Shown here: one piece after another, positions 49,901 to 58,547 of the stretch
Numbering within the stretch: position 1 is the stretch's first letter
Layout of the letters: the number at the start of each line of letters is the position of its first letter
Assembly (NCBI RefSeq): GCF_023078355.1
Contig: NZ_CP095552.1
Span: 2,356,001-2,420,000, forward strand
DNA length: 64,000 nt
Reading direction: 5' to 3'
From: Gordonia hongkongensis
GTDB taxonomy: Bacteria; Actinomycetota; Actinomycetes; Mycobacteriales; Mycobacteriaceae
Made by a program: the position numbers and the translations under genes
Notes under the pieces: model-generated
Seen by the model: the letters and a program-made list of their open reading frames with translations, nothing else
Told to the model about the DNA's origin: nothing
Database searches by the model: none

Positions 49901-51005
49901 CGGCGCCTCGGAGGAGGAGTTCGAGTCGACGGTCTCGGCGGCCATGGCCGACCCGGGCGTGGACGGGATCATCGTCGTGTTCGTGCCGCCGGTCGCGGTC
50001 GGCGCCGACTGGCACGCCCGGGCGCTCATGGCGGCGGCCAACACCCCCGACGCCGACGCCGACAAGCCGATCGTCACGACCTTCCTAGCCGTCGACGGCA
50101 TCCCGCCGGGGTTGACTCGGCCCGGCCCGAACGGCATGCCGACCAAGGGGTCGATTCCGTCGTACGGCTCACCCGAGCGCGCGGCCGCGTCACTGGCGAG
50201 GGCGTGGCAGTACGCCCGGTGGCGCCTGCGGCCGGAATCGGTGGTCCACCGTCCCGACGGCACCGATCCCGAGGCCGCGCGGATGTTCGTGCGCGAGGCT
50301 ATGGTCGGCGACGGTGCGTCCGGTCGTCCCGCCGAACGGTTGCTGGGGCATGTGGAGTCGGCGAAGCTGTTGCGCTGGTACGGGATCGACGTGGTCCCGT
50401 TCCGCGAGGTGACCACGATGCACGAGGCATCCGCGGCGGCCCGTGAACTCGGGCTCCCGGTGGCGGTGAAGGCGACGTCGGACAAGTGGCGCGGTCGTCT
50501 CGATCGCGAGGGCGCGCGCCTGGACCTACCCGACGCGACGACGGTGGTGACGGCGTTCGCCGAACTGACCGAACTCACCGGCGACCGCGTGCTGCACGTG
50601 CAGAAGATGGCGCCGAAGGGCGTCGGCACGGTCATCCGGGTGCGCGACGATCCGTCGTTCGGTTCGGTGATGTCGTTCGGTCTGTCCGGGCGGACCTTCG
50701 ATCTGCTGGGCGACCACGGTTACCGCGCCGTCCCGCTGTCCGAACTCGATGCACGGGAACTGATCGAGGAGCCGCGTTCGGCACCGCTGCTGTCGGGCTA
50801 CCGCGGGGAGGAGCCCGCCGACAAGGAGGCACTCGCCGATCTGCTGCTGCGCATCTCGACGCTCACCGACGACATCCCGGAGGTCCGCGAGGTGGTCTGC
50901 GATCCGATCCTGGCCTCGGTCGACGGCGCGGCCGTTCTCAATGCCCGTATACGCGTGGGCCCGGTGCCCGACAGGCGGGACACCGGACCCAGGCGACTCG
51001 GGTGA
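46926..51005 (+). CDS. AcuC-type deacetylase fused to Pat-type protein acetyltransferase
   Basis: One 1359-residue open frame. Residues ~1-410 are a class I HDAC-like AcuC deacetylase: HAMRSRAAGFCIYND, then DVDAHHGDGVQ with Zn ligands. From ~440 comes a GNAT domain (VVHLRPIVPDDADRIVAFHS, HQGRGLGPILLEHL), then an acetyl-CoA-synthetase (NDP-forming)-like module: CoA-binding PASVAVIGASTDPNKVGNAL near 640, a Succ_CoA_lig-like part, and an ATP-grasp region (LLRWYGIDVVPFREV) at the end. The second half is the Pat lysine acetyltransferase that inactivates acetyl-CoA synthetase; AcuC is its usual opponent. In relatives these are separate genes. GTG 48163 would be the normal pat start, and one extra C just before it would end acuC there. 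Confidence 0.85.
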   Translation: MTTAVIWSEDFLSYRWAHTHPMNPVRLALTMTLAQSLGVLDDVETIRPQAIDDDALTVVHSRDYIDAVRAVGSGTASLSGPLLERLFGLGDADNPVFTGMHEAARLLVGGTLAAAQTVVSGAATRAVNIGGGMHHAMRSRAAGFCIYNDCAIAIRYLLDHGFDRIAYIDVDAHHGDGVQVEFAADPRVMTVSLHQHPATLWPGTGWPTEVGDGDAAGSAVNLALMPNTEDRLWLRAFHAVVPSLIAEFRPQIIVSQCGADSHRADPLTDLSLTVDGQRAAMIAMRDLADKYCEGRWIAVGGGGYGVVNVVPRSWTHLLGVALGREVDVSSVIDESWCATAEQISEQVHSDYAAPPVRVMGDGGIVDYQPWAGDAGQEPPEGVAANAQRQTDRAILATRRAVYPLHGLDPEDPVTDDTSTADATAPAGAPAMADQPEPRSPWDYPRHWIADVLASDGGVVHLRPIVPDDADRIVAFHSKLSERTRYMRYFGPTPTLPPREVARMTTVDHQQRVAIVAELGGEIIAVGIYEGLGFDGKPESAEVAFVVADEHQGRGLGPILLEHLAGAAAENGFTRFEAEVLSENPNMVAVFRDAGYQLARSFDGSTVHVEFLIDPTEALLSVRNARERASEARSVANLLRPASVAVIGASTDPNKVGNALLANIIAGGFTGPVFPVNGPARVEEEPEPGRPGVGREPTPARRRTRERPPSVRGIRAYETVRDIPDPVDLAVVAVPAARVDDVLDDCLVKGVRTLVVVSSGFGESGEEEGLENERRLVAQVREHGMRLVGPNALGVANNDPAVALNATLAPRIPAAGRVGFFCQSGALGIAILDTAARRQIGLSTFASAGNRADVSGNDLLQYWDTDATTDVILLYLESFGNPRKFSRISRRVSRSKPIIAVKSGRGAMTPVRAARSAATLDDQIARMMLEQAGVIQVDTIPELFDCAAVFAYQPLPRGPRVRIIGNSSVLGSLAADTARNGGLEVVDTVDLGAGASEEEFESTVSAAMADPGVDGIIVVFVPPVAVGADWHARALMAAANTPDADADKPIVTTFLAVDGIPPGLTRPGPNGMPTKGSIPSYGSPERAAASLARAWQYARWRLRPESVVHRPDGTDPEAARMFVREAMVGDGASGRPAERLLGHVESAKLLRWYGIDVVPFREVTTMHEASAAARELGLPVAVKATSDKWRGRLDREGARLDLPDATTVVTAFAELTELTGDRVLHVQKMAPKGVGTVIRVRDDPSFGSVMSFGLSGRTFDLLGDHGYRAVPLSELDARELIEEPRSAPLLSGYRGEEPADKEALADLLLRISTLTDDIPEVREVVCDPILASVDGAAVLNARIRVGPVPDRRDTGPRRLG

Positions 51006-51049
51006 CCGAGTGGACTCAGTGAAGGAGGCGGCGGAGCGTGCGGGGACGC

Positions 51050-52066
<1,017 letters not shown>

Positions 52067-52100
52067 GCGGCCTCCTGACTTGAGTGCGTTCACTGGGTCC

Positions 52101-52126
52101 AACGCCCTTGTGTGGGCGATAGTTCC
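52101..52126 (-). promoter_or_regulatory. ECF-sigma (SigE/SigH-type) promoter of sigB
   Basis: On the minus strand, GGAAC (52126-52122), 17 bases, CGTT (52104-52101). The M. tuberculosis sigB gene is known to be driven by SigE and SigH, so this fits. Spacing is identical to the clgR promoter at 8764-8789. Confidence 0.62.
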
Positions 52127-52290
52127 CGAGAGTGGTTCGGAGCAAACCTCGCCGAGGCTTGGTGACCTGCGCATTCTTTTTCGCGACTCGACAACCGGCT
52201 GAGAAGTTGCTGAGATGTCGCGCGCGGGGGAACCCGAGGGAACGCGGGAACGCACGGGGCCGCGGTGCCGACCCGTCTGGTCCGGAGGTG

Positions 52291-52779
52291 TCAGGCGCGG
52301 GGGTCGTCGGGATCGACGACCTGCCCGTCGATGGTGCGCGACAGCTGGTGGTCGGTGCCGGTATCGGTCAGTGCCGGGGGTCCGACGACGTGATGGTCGG
52401 CGCCGTACTTGTACTGGGGGACCTCGCCGCGCTTGCGCGGCGGACGGTCGTTGGCGATCAGGACCGCCGCCCATGGCAGCGGGATGGAGATCGCGACGAT
52501 GGCCAGCGCCAGTAGTCCGGACCCGGTGATGCCGTAGGCGATACCGGCGATGACGAGCGCCGGCACGCGGAAAGCCATGAGGAACAGATACTTACGCACA
52601 CGCGCTCGGTGCTGGGCCTCGAGCGAGTCCGGTGCGTCGGTGATCAGGTACGCCTCGGCGCCCGGACGTTTCGACGCGGGATGTCCGTGCTCGTCGACGT
52701 GCGGCGACGTGCTGTTGCGGCCGTGCTGTCCGCGAGCGGACTCACCCATGGATTCCCATTGTTCGAACACCCTCTCCAC
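52291..52779 (-). CDS. DUF3099 membrane protein (Rv2709-like)
   Basis: A 162-residue protein of the DUF3099 family in the Rv2709 position beside sigB. It has a hydrophilic N-terminus, the family start [20 protein letters not shown], two membrane helices ([40 protein letters not shown]) and a short charged tail ending VVDPDDPRA. Function unknown. GTG 52779 is close after AAAGGAGGACA; ATG 52749 is an alternative start. Confidence 0.85.
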   Translation of the reverse strand: MERVFEQWESMGESARGQHGRNSTSPHVDEHGHPASKRPGAEAYLITDAPDSLEAQHRARVRKYLFLMAFRVPALVIAGIAYGITGSGLLALAIVAISIPLPWAAVLIANDRPPRKRGEVPQYKYGADHHVVGPPALTDTGTDHQLSRTIDGQVVDPDDPRA

Positions 52780-52810
52780 TGTCCTCCTTTTGGCGGTCTA
52801 TTGCACCCAC

Positions 52811-52876
52811 CGCCGGGAGCGTAGTGAGCGGGGCGAATCGGGTCCCGCCGCCGGGAGCGTAGCGAGCGGGGCGAAT
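52811..52876. repeat. Two copies of a 28-bp GC-rich repeat
   Basis: Units 52811-52838 and 52849-52876 differ at one base. They match the core of the 20618-20718 array at about 26 of 28 positions (CGCCGGGAGCG-AGCGAGCGGG). Again the array lies between two divergent genes. Confidence 0.88.
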
Positions 52877-52923
52877 GAGCACTCGGGTGTTCCGTCGGCC
52901 CGGTTGTGACGCACAATGGACGA

Positions 52924-53196
52924 ATGGGAACCGAAACCATCGAACGCCCGGACCTCGACGAATGGTCCGACACCAAGACCGACGAGCGTCCCGATGCCGA
53001 CGCGACCGACCGGGGTGACGACGACCGCCCCAAGTTCTTCCACTACGTGAAGAAGAACAAGATCGCCGAGAGTGCGGTCATGGGTAATCATGTCGTCGCC
53101 CTCTGCGGCGAGACCTTCCCGGTCACGCGGTCGGCCAAGCCCGGGTCGCCGGTCTGCCCGAAGTGCAAGAAGATCTACAACAAGATGCGCAAGTGA
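52924..53196 (+). CDS. DUF3039 domain protein (Rv2708c-like)
   Basis: A 90-residue acidic protein of the DUF3039 family, in the Rv2708c position. The C-terminal half is strongly conserved: PKFFHYVKKNKIAESAVMG, NHVVALCGETF, and PVCPKCKKIYNKMRK, with a Cys-Cys-x2-Cys set that may bind zinc. The N-terminus is Asp/Glu-rich. Function unknown. ATG 52924 is preferred; a CACAAT box 6 bases before it suggests a leaderless mRNA. Convergent with the YihY gene. Confidence 0.88.
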   Translation: MGTETIERPDLDEWSDTKTDERPDADATDRGDDDRPKFFHYVKKNKIAESAVMGNHVVALCGETFPVTRSAKPGSPVCPKCKKIYNKMRK

Positions 53197-53227
53197 CGCG
53201 AGGCGGCTGATCGGCGGGCGTCGCCGG

Positions 53228-54466
53228 TCAGCCGCGGTCGCGGTGCCGCGCCTGCCGGCGGATCGGGCCGGAGGACAGCCGGTCGGGCAGGGTCCGGAGT
53301 TGGCCGGTGAAGTCGGAGGTCTGGGAGTTCACCCAGTGCCGGACCTGCGTGGTGGTCGACGCCTTCGCGGGCCAGAATTGTTGCACGGCCGCGTTGAACT
53401 CGGCGCCGATCACGATGCCGAAGCCCAGCGAAAACGTGAAGAGCAGGAACGCGATCGGTGTGGCCAGCGCCCCGTAGGAGACCCCGGCCTCGGTGATCTT
53501 GGTCAGATAAATGCGCAGCACGTAGCTCGCGACCCAGAAGAACACGCCGGCCACGATCGCCCCGCCGATGAGCCGATGCCACGGCAGGGGATTGGGCAGC
53601 GCGAGGTGGTAGAGCGTCGTCAGGACGAACAGCAGGAGGACGGCGACGAACGGGAAGTAGCCGTAGTCGATGAGGGTGGTGACGAACGATCCCCACGACT
53701 CCGGCACGATCGCGCGCAGGTAGTTCGGTCCGAGCGCGACGAGGGGCAGCAGGAACACCGCGACGCTCAGGAAGCCGACGTAGAGGAACAGCGCGAAGAA
53801 CCGCTGCCACACCGGGTGTCGGACCTCGTGCTGGTCGTGTGCGTGCGCGATCGAGGCGATGAAGCACGAGACGGCCGACGATCCCGCCCACAATGAGATG
53901 ACGAACCCGACCGACATGAGGCCGATCCGGCCGCGCCCGAGCACGCTGTCGACCGTCGGGGTGATCAGGTCGTCGACGACCGTGGGGGTGAAGGTCCGGC
54001 CGGCGAGGTCGATGATGCGGGCGTAGACGACGTCGACGGTGTCGGGGCCGAACCAGCCGGCGACGTAACCGACCGAGCCGAGCAGACCCAGCAGCAGCGG
54101 CGGCAGCGACAGCGCCTGCCAGAACGCGGCCTGTGCGGCCCAGCCGATGATCCCGTCGTCCCAGGACTTGACGATCGTGCGCCAGACCACGCGATGAATG
54201 TTCGGCAGGACCGGCAGGCCCGGTCCGGACGCCGCCTCGGTTCGTTCCGGATCGTCGTTCCCGGTCTTCTCCGACCCAGCGTCCGGTTCGGTCGACCCCT
54301 TCGCGCCGCGGAGGACTTCGACGTCCCCGGAGGCCGGGGCGGACCGCAGCGGCGCGCGCAGGGGTTCGGTCGCGGCCCCGACATCGGCGAGTGGGTCGCC
54401 GATCGGCGCGGTGACCGCAGTCGACACGGGACCCGGCGGGACGGCGGGCGGGCTCGCGGCAACCAC
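53228..54466 (-). CDS. YihY/BrkB family inner-membrane protein (Rv2707-like)
   Basis: A 412-residue membrane protein of the YihY (formerly RNase BN) / BrkB family, in the Rv2707 position. An Ala/Pro/Glu-rich N-terminus of about 90 residues precedes six membrane segments, including IGWAAQAAFWQALSLPPLLL, IGLMSVGFVISLWAGSSA and PIAFLLFTFSLGFGIVIGAE. The ASYVLRIYLTKI and YGALATPIAF motifs typify the family. The old ribonuclease name is not supported; the biological role is unknown. GTG 54466 is the longest start; the homologous part begins near VVWRTIVKSWDDGIIGW, so a later start is possible. Confidence 0.83.
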   Translation of the reverse strand: MVAASPPAVPPGPVSTAVTAPIGDPLADVGAATEPLRAPLRSAPASGDVEVLRGAKGSTEPDAGSEKTGNDDPERTEAASGPGLPVLPNIHRVVWRTIVKSWDDGIIGWAAQAAFWQALSLPPLLLGLLGSVGYVAGWFGPDTVDVVYARIIDLAGRTFTPTVVDDLITPTVDSVLGRGRIGLMSVGFVISLWAGSSAVSCFIASIAHAHDQHEVRHPVWQRFFALFLYVGFLSVAVFLLPLVALGPNYLRAIVPESWGSFVTTLIDYGYFPFVAVLLLFVLTTLYHLALPNPLPWHRLIGGAIVAGVFFWVASYVLRIYLTKITEAGVSYGALATPIAFLLFTFSLGFGIVIGAEFNAAVQQFWPAKASTTTQVRHWVNSQTSDFTGQLRTLPDRLSSGPIRRQARHRDRG

Positions 54467-54705
54467 CGACGACGGGTCGTCGGCCAGTGGGACCGGATTC
54501 CTCTTGCGCGTTGTGATGTGTTCAATATCCCCGATCGGGAGGCCGATTGGGTACCCGGGTCACCAGGCGAGTCGTTCGGATCGCCCACGGGCGCCCGTCG
54601 CGGCGGACGCCGCGGCCCGGTGTCGGGATGCGGGAGCTGTCGCGCTTCGGCGGTACCATTGGCGGGTCCCCTCGGGCGCGGGCCCCGCACGCGAGGGGTC
54701 GTTTC

Positions 54706-54753
54706 ATGTCCGGCCGGAAACCCGCACGCGTGGAGGAGCAGCCCAGAAGGTGA
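54706..54753 (+). CDS. Putative 15-codon upstream ORF before the helicase gene
   Basis: ATG 54706 follows GAGGGG at a proper distance and encodes MSGRKPARVEEQPRR. Its TGA (54751-54753) overlaps the helicase GTG (54750-54752) as GTGA. A TACCAT -10 box at 54654-54659 could supply the mRNA. Role as coupled leader is inferred. Confidence 0.4.
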   Translation: MSGRKPARVEEQPRR

Positions 54754-56492
54754 CGTCAGCCGAACCCTCCGGATCCACCGCCGGCCCGAAACTCCAGCTC
54801 CGCGCTTGGCAGCGTCGTGCGCTGACCAAGTACCTGACGCAGAAGCCGAAGGACTTCCTCGCCGTGGCGACGCCGGGCGCCGGCAAGACGACGTTCGGCC
54901 TGCGTATCGCCCGCGAACTCCTCGATGACCGCACCGTCGACAAGATCACCGTGGTCGCCCCGACCGAACACCTGAAGCACCAGTGGGCCGAGGCCGCCGC
55001 GCGGGTCGGGATCGCGCTCGACTCGCGGTTCACCAACGCCGCCGGACAGACCAGCTCGGACTTCCACGGCGTCGTCGTCACCTATGCACAGGTGGCCGCC
55101 CATCCGGCCCGGCACCGGGTGCGCACCGAGAACTACCGCACCCTGGTAATCCTCGACGAGATCCACCACGGTGGCGATGCCAAGTCGTGGGGCGAGGCGA
55201 TCCGGGAGGCCTTCGACGACGCCGAGCGCCGGCTCCTGCTGACCGGTACACCCTTCCGCTCCGACGACTCGCCGATCCCGTTCGTCACCTACGAACCGGA
55301 GGCCGGCGGGCATCAGCGCTCCAAGGCCGACCACACCTACGGCTACGCCGACGCACTGAAGGACGGCGTCGTCCGTCCGGTCGTGTTCCTCGCCTACTCC
55401 GGTGAGGCCAGCTGGCGCGACAGCGCGGGCGAGGAGTACACCGCCCGGCTGGGCGAACCGCTCTCCGCGGAGCACACCACCCGCGCCTGGCGTACCGCGC
55501 TGGACGCCCACGGCGACTGGATTCCGGCGGTCCTCACCGCCGCACACACGCGGCTGGGACAGCTCCGTGCGACCGGCACACCGGATGCGGGCGGGCTGGT
55601 CATCGCCACCGATCAGACCGCGGCCCGCGACTACGCCGAACTGCTCACCGCCATCACCGGCAAGCCGCCGACGCTGGTGCTCTCCGACGACCCGAAGTCG
55701 TCGTCGAGGATCGGCCAGTTCGCCGCGTCCACGGACGAGTGGATGGTGGCGGTCCGCATGGTGTCCGAGGGTGTCGACGTCCCCCGCCTGGCCGTGGGTG
55801 TGTACGCCACCAGCTCGTCGACGCCGCTGTTCTTCGCCCAGGCCATCGGACGATTCGTGCGATCGCGTCGTCCGGGTGAGACCGCGAGCGTCTTCCTGCC
55901 GTCGGTCCCGGTGCTGCTCGACCTCGCCAGCCAGATGGAGGTCGAGCGCGATCACGTGCTCGGCAAGCCGCACCGCGAGAGCGACGGCCTCGACGACCAA
56001 TTGCTGATCGACGCCAACAAGCAGGAGGACGAGCCGGGGGAGGACGAGCCGAAGTTCCAGTCGCTGCATGCCGACGCCGAACTCGATCAGGTCATCTTCG
56101 ACGGCACCTCGTTCGGCACGGCCACGTTCGCCGGTAGCGACGAGGAGTCGGACTATCTGGGGTTGCCCGGGCTGCTCGATGCCGACCAGGTGCGTGCCCT
56201 CCTGCGCAAACGCCAGGAGGAACAGGTCACGGCGCGAACGGTCGCGTCGTCCTCGGAGTCGTCGGCTGCCGAGCCGCCCACTCCCGGCCGGCCGGCGGGA
56301 ACCACCGGCGAGAATTTGCACGCCCTGCGCAAGGAACTGAATACGCTCGTCGCGATGCATCATCACCGCACGGGCAAACCACACGGCATGGTGCACAACG
56401 AGTTGCGGACTCGGCTGGGCGGGCCCCCGACCGCCATGGCGACCGCCGATCAGCTGAAGGAACGGATCGCCGCACTGCGCGAGTGGCGCTGA
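54750..56492 (+). CDS. DEAD/DEAH box helicase, superfamily 2
   Basis: A 580-residue SF2 helicase resembling XPB/SSL2-type or restriction-type translocases. Motifs: LRAWQRRALTKYL (Q-motif-like), Walker A ATPGAGKTTF, DEIHHGGDAKSW (motif II, DEIH), LLTGTPFRSDD (motif III), and C-terminal MVSEGVDVPRLAVGVYA with QAIGRFVRSRR (motifs V and VI). The C-terminal part is acidic with a final small helical domain (LHALRKELNTLVAMHHHRTG). Target unknown; DNA repair or RNA roles are both possible. GTG 54750 overlaps the stop of a small upstream ORF. Its last codons are the first unit of a 24-bp tandem repeat. Confidence 0.86.
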   Translation: MTSAEPSGSTAGPKLQLRAWQRRALTKYLTQKPKDFLAVATPGAGKTTFGLRIARELLDDRTVDKITVVAPTEHLKHQWAEAAARVGIALDSRFTNAAGQTSSDFHGVVVTYAQVAAHPARHRVRTENYRTLVILDEIHHGGDAKSWGEAIREAFDDAERRLLLTGTPFRSDDSPIPFVTYEPEAGGHQRSKADHTYGYADALKDGVVRPVVFLAYSGEASWRDSAGEEYTARLGEPLSAEHTTRAWRTALDAHGDWIPAVLTAAHTRLGQLRATGTPDAGGLVIATDQTAARDYAELLTAITGKPPTLVLSDDPKSSSRIGQFAASTDEWMVAVRMVSEGVDVPRLAVGVYATSSSTPLFFAQAIGRFVRSRRPGETASVFLPSVPVLLDLASQMEVERDHVLGKPHRESDGLDDQLLIDANKQEDEPGEDEPKFQSLHADAELDQVIFDGTSFGTATFAGSDEESDYLGLPGLLDADQVRALLRKRQEEQVTARTVASSSESSAAEPPTPGRPAGTTGENLHALRKELNTLVAMHHHRTGKPHGMVHNELRTRLGGPPTAMATADQLKERIAALREWR

Positions 56493-56540
56493 TAGACACT
56501 GCGCGAGTGGCGCTGATAGACACTGCGCGAGTGGCGCTGG
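56473..56540. repeat. 24-bp tandem repeat at the helicase 3' end
   Basis: Units 56473-56496 and 56497-56520 are identical (CACTGCGCGAGTGGCGCTGA then TAGA), followed by 20 bases of a third to 56540. The helicase stop codon is in unit 1, so copies of the gene's last codons extend past the stop. Confidence 0.95.
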
Positions 56541-56570
56541 TCGGGCGGCCCGGAACAGGCCCGGACACGA

Positions 56571-56603
56571 CAGAGCCCGGCCGGTTGCTCCGGCCGGGCT
56601 CTG
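56571..56603. terminator. Strong terminator between helicase and DUF7455 genes
   Basis: CAGAGCCCGGCCGG and CCGGCCGGGCTCTG form a 14-bp perfect stem with a 5-base loop between convergent genes. Confidence 0.85.
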
Positions 56604-56641
56604 TGCGCGTAGGGAAAGCCCGCGTTCGATCGTCGGAGGTG

Positions 56642-56848
56642 TCAGACCAGCTCGCCGGCGGATTCGACGACGGTGGCGCTCAACTCGACAAGGCGGGCCT
56701 CGTGCTCGTTGAAGTGGTGGCGGCAGAAGAGAAGTTCGCCGCCCTTGGGCAGGACGGCCCGTACCTTGGCTGCGGCGCCGCAGCGATCGCAGCGATCGGC
56801 GGCAGTGAGCGGCAGGTAGATCGGGGCTGTGGTGGCGATGTCAGTCAT
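56642..56848 (-). CDS. Small zinc-ribbon-like protein (DUF7455, Rv2706c-like)
   Basis: A 68-residue protein with a likely zinc site: DRCDRCGAAAKV (CxxC) and LLFCRHHFNEHEARL (Cys-x-His-His). It matches the short actinobacterial proteins of the Rv2706c position near sigA. Function unknown. The ATG at 56848 starts MTDIATTAPIYLPLTAAD. The last residues are VVESAGELV. It stands alone between a strong terminator and a 256-base gap in which I see only the TauE terminator. Confidence 0.85.
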   Translation of the reverse strand: MTDIATTAPIYLPLTAADRCDRCGAAAKVRAVLPKGGELLFCRHHFNEHEARLVELSATVVESAGELV

Positions 56849-57040
56849 GGTTCGTTCCTCCGTCCCGGTCCGGCGCCGGGTGTCCGGTCGCCTTCCCTTC
56901 GAGCCGACACATCCGGGCGATGCGTCAACCTCACTCTGTCAGACGCTCGGGGCGTTCGTATTGTTCCGACGGTGCTCTCGGTGTGTCGTCACTCACCGTT
57001 TACACCAGGCAACAACTCGACAACGATCGCCCGAACGCAA

Positions 57041-57068
57041 TGCGACCCGGCCATGGGGCCGGGTCGCA
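57041..57068 (-). terminator. Terminator after the TauE/SafE gene
   Basis: TGCGACCCGGCC-ATGG-GGCCGGGTCGCA is a 12-bp perfect stem 37 bases beyond the stop codon of the exporter gene. Confidence 0.8.
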
Positions 57069-57104
57069 CCACTCTACGCGTTGTGCGCGGGACGAGTCGT
57101 TCGG

Positions 57105-58154
57105 TCAGCTCGTCCGCGTGGGGGTGTGTGTTCCGCTCGCACCCGCATCGGGTTCGGGTGCGGAGTCGGCGGCCGGGATGTCCGACGTCGACGTTCCCTC
57201 GGAGCCGGGGCGTTCCGCGCCCTCGGCGCCCACGAGCGCCTCTTCCTGCTCCTCGCGGAAATGGGTGACCGCGTCGGAGGACTCGTTCTCCCGGTCGCGC
57301 AGGTACTCGCGGAGCGAGTAGGCGAACGCCGCGGCCCAGGCGATGGCGATCACGATGTAGAAGACGTTGCGCACCGAGCCGGGGGCGTCGATGAAGTCGC
57401 TCTTCAGCAGGCTGCGGGTGTTCGTGAGGACGATCAGGCCGCCGACCGAGGCGCCCAGCAGGCGCGGCGGGATGTGACGCACGAGCCACGCCGCGATCGG
57501 TGCGGCGATCACGCCGCCGACGAGGATGGCGGCGACCCATGCGAAGTTGATTCCCTGCGAACCGAGACTGAACAGGAAGCCGAGGCTCGCGGCGACGGCG
57601 ATGATGAACTCGCTTGTGTCGATCGAACCGATGACCTTGCGGGGCTCGAGACGGCCGCTGGCCAGGATGGCCGGGGTGCCGACCGGACCCCAACCGCCGC
57701 CACCGGTGGCGTCGACGAATCCGGCGACGAATCCGAGCGGGCTGAGGAATCGCTTGCGCAGCGGCTTGCCGAGGTTGTGGCGGGGGATGCCCTGGAAGGT
57801 GAACCGCACCAGGATGTAGAGCCCGAGCAGCAGCAGGATCACGGCCATGACCGGCGCGGCGGTCTCGGTGGAGAGACTCGACAGGATCGTGGCGCCGAGG
57901 AAGGCGCCGATGGCTCCCGGGATCGCGATACGGCGCACGACGCGCCAGTCGACGTTCCCGAACTTCCAGTGCGAGACGCCGGAGACCAGCGTGGTGCCGA
58001 TCTCGGCCAGGTGCACGGTGGCCGAGGCGGCAGCCGGGTTGGTGCCGATGGCGAGGAGGAGGGTCGTGGTGGTGACGCCATAAGCCATGCCGAGACTGCC
58101 GTCGACGAGCTGAGCAGCGAAGCCGACGAGGCCGATCAGGACAATCGTTCTCAT
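57105..58154 (-). CDS. TauE/SafE family sulfite/sulfonate exporter
   Basis: A 349-residue TauE/SafE membrane protein with about eight helices. Family patterns: MRTIVLIGLVGFAAQLVDGS at the N-terminus, GVTTTTLLLAIGTNPAAASA, VHLAEIGTTLVSGVSHW, and GFVAGFVDATGGGGWGPVGT in the centre. The C-terminal ~60 residues are acidic and hydrophilic. These proteins move sulfite, thiosulfate or sulfonates. A leaderless leader-peptide gene typical of cysteine-responsive control of sulfur genes precedes it by 134 bases, strongly supporting a sulfur role. GGAAAGA lies before ATG 58154. Confidence 0.9.
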   Translation of the reverse strand: MRTIVLIGLVGFAAQLVDGSLGMAYGVTTTTLLLAIGTNPAAASATVHLAEIGTTLVSGVSHWKFGNVDWRVVRRIAIPGAIGAFLGATILSSLSTETAAPVMAVILLLLGLYILVRFTFQGIPRHNLGKPLRKRFLSPLGFVAGFVDATGGGGWGPVGTPAILASGRLEPRKVIGSIDTSEFIIAVAASLGFLFSLGSQGINFAWVAAILVGGVIAAPIAAWLVRHIPPRLLGASVGGLIVLTNTRSLLKSDFIDAPGSVRNVFYIVIAIAWAAAFAYSLREYLRDRENESSDAVTHFREEQEEALVGAEGAERPGSEGTSTSDIPAADSAPEPDAGASGTHTPTRTS

Positions 58155-58288
58155 AGTGGGTCTTTCCGGGAAGTCACGCCGTCAGGGACGTGACGAGGCT
58201 GGGGCAGGCACTCGGTGCCCGCGACGAAGTGGAACGCGGAGGAGGGGATCGCAGGTGGCGTTCTCGCCCTCGGGTGGGGTCTGTCGCG

Positions 58289-58384
58289 TCACAGACACAG
58301 CATCGATGCTGTGCGCAGCAGGTCGACGGTGGCACGGCGCACCAGCATGGCGCCGCGTCTGCTCCCGGTCACTGCGTAAGTCAC
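58289..58384 (-). CDS. Leaderless leader peptide (cysteine attenuator type) before TauE/SafE
   Basis: A 31-residue peptide starting on GTG 58384, 6 bases after a TAGGAT box. It ends with VRRATVDLLRTASMLCL. The RR-x-VDL-x-R-x-xS-x-x-C pattern is that of short leader peptides found before sulfur and cysteine genes in actinobacteria. Slow decoding at the Cys codon next to the stop would report low cysteine charging and raise expression of the exporter. ATG 58348 (19 residues) is an alternative start. The gene is too short for normal annotation. The family match is by pattern; the mechanism is inferred. Confidence 0.68.
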   Translation of the reverse strand: MTYAVTGSRRGAMLVRRATVDLLRTASMLCL

Positions 58385-58390
58385 CGCGCC

Positions 58391-58396
58391 ATCCTA
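58391..58396 (-). promoter_or_regulatory. -10 box of the leader-peptide transcript
   Basis: TAGGAT on the minus strand, 6 bases before GTG 58384. With the leader peptide, the remaining untranslated RNA to ATG 58154 is 134 bases and could fold as an attenuator. Confidence 0.55.
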
Positions 58397-58492
58397 TGTA
58401 GTGCGTCCCCGAAAGCCCGAGAATCCGGTCGTGTCCAAATCGGAGCGCGCAGAACTATTGACAGATCGATGTCGATGTGGATGACACAACGA

Positions 58493-58524
58493 CATCGCCC
58501 CCGGAACCGTGAGGTTCCGGGGGC
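58493..58524 (-). terminator. sigA terminator
   Basis: TCGCCCCCGGAACC-GTGA-GGTTCCGGGGGCGA is a 14-bp perfect stem 24 bases past the sigA stop. It separates sigA from the sulfur leader region. Confidence 0.85.
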
Positions 58525-58547
58525 GATGAGGCTGTTGTCGTCACCGA

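Noticed and set aside
53228..54466. YihY protein as ribonuclease BN
   Set aside because: That name came from an old mis-assignment; the protein is an integral membrane protein with no nuclease motif.
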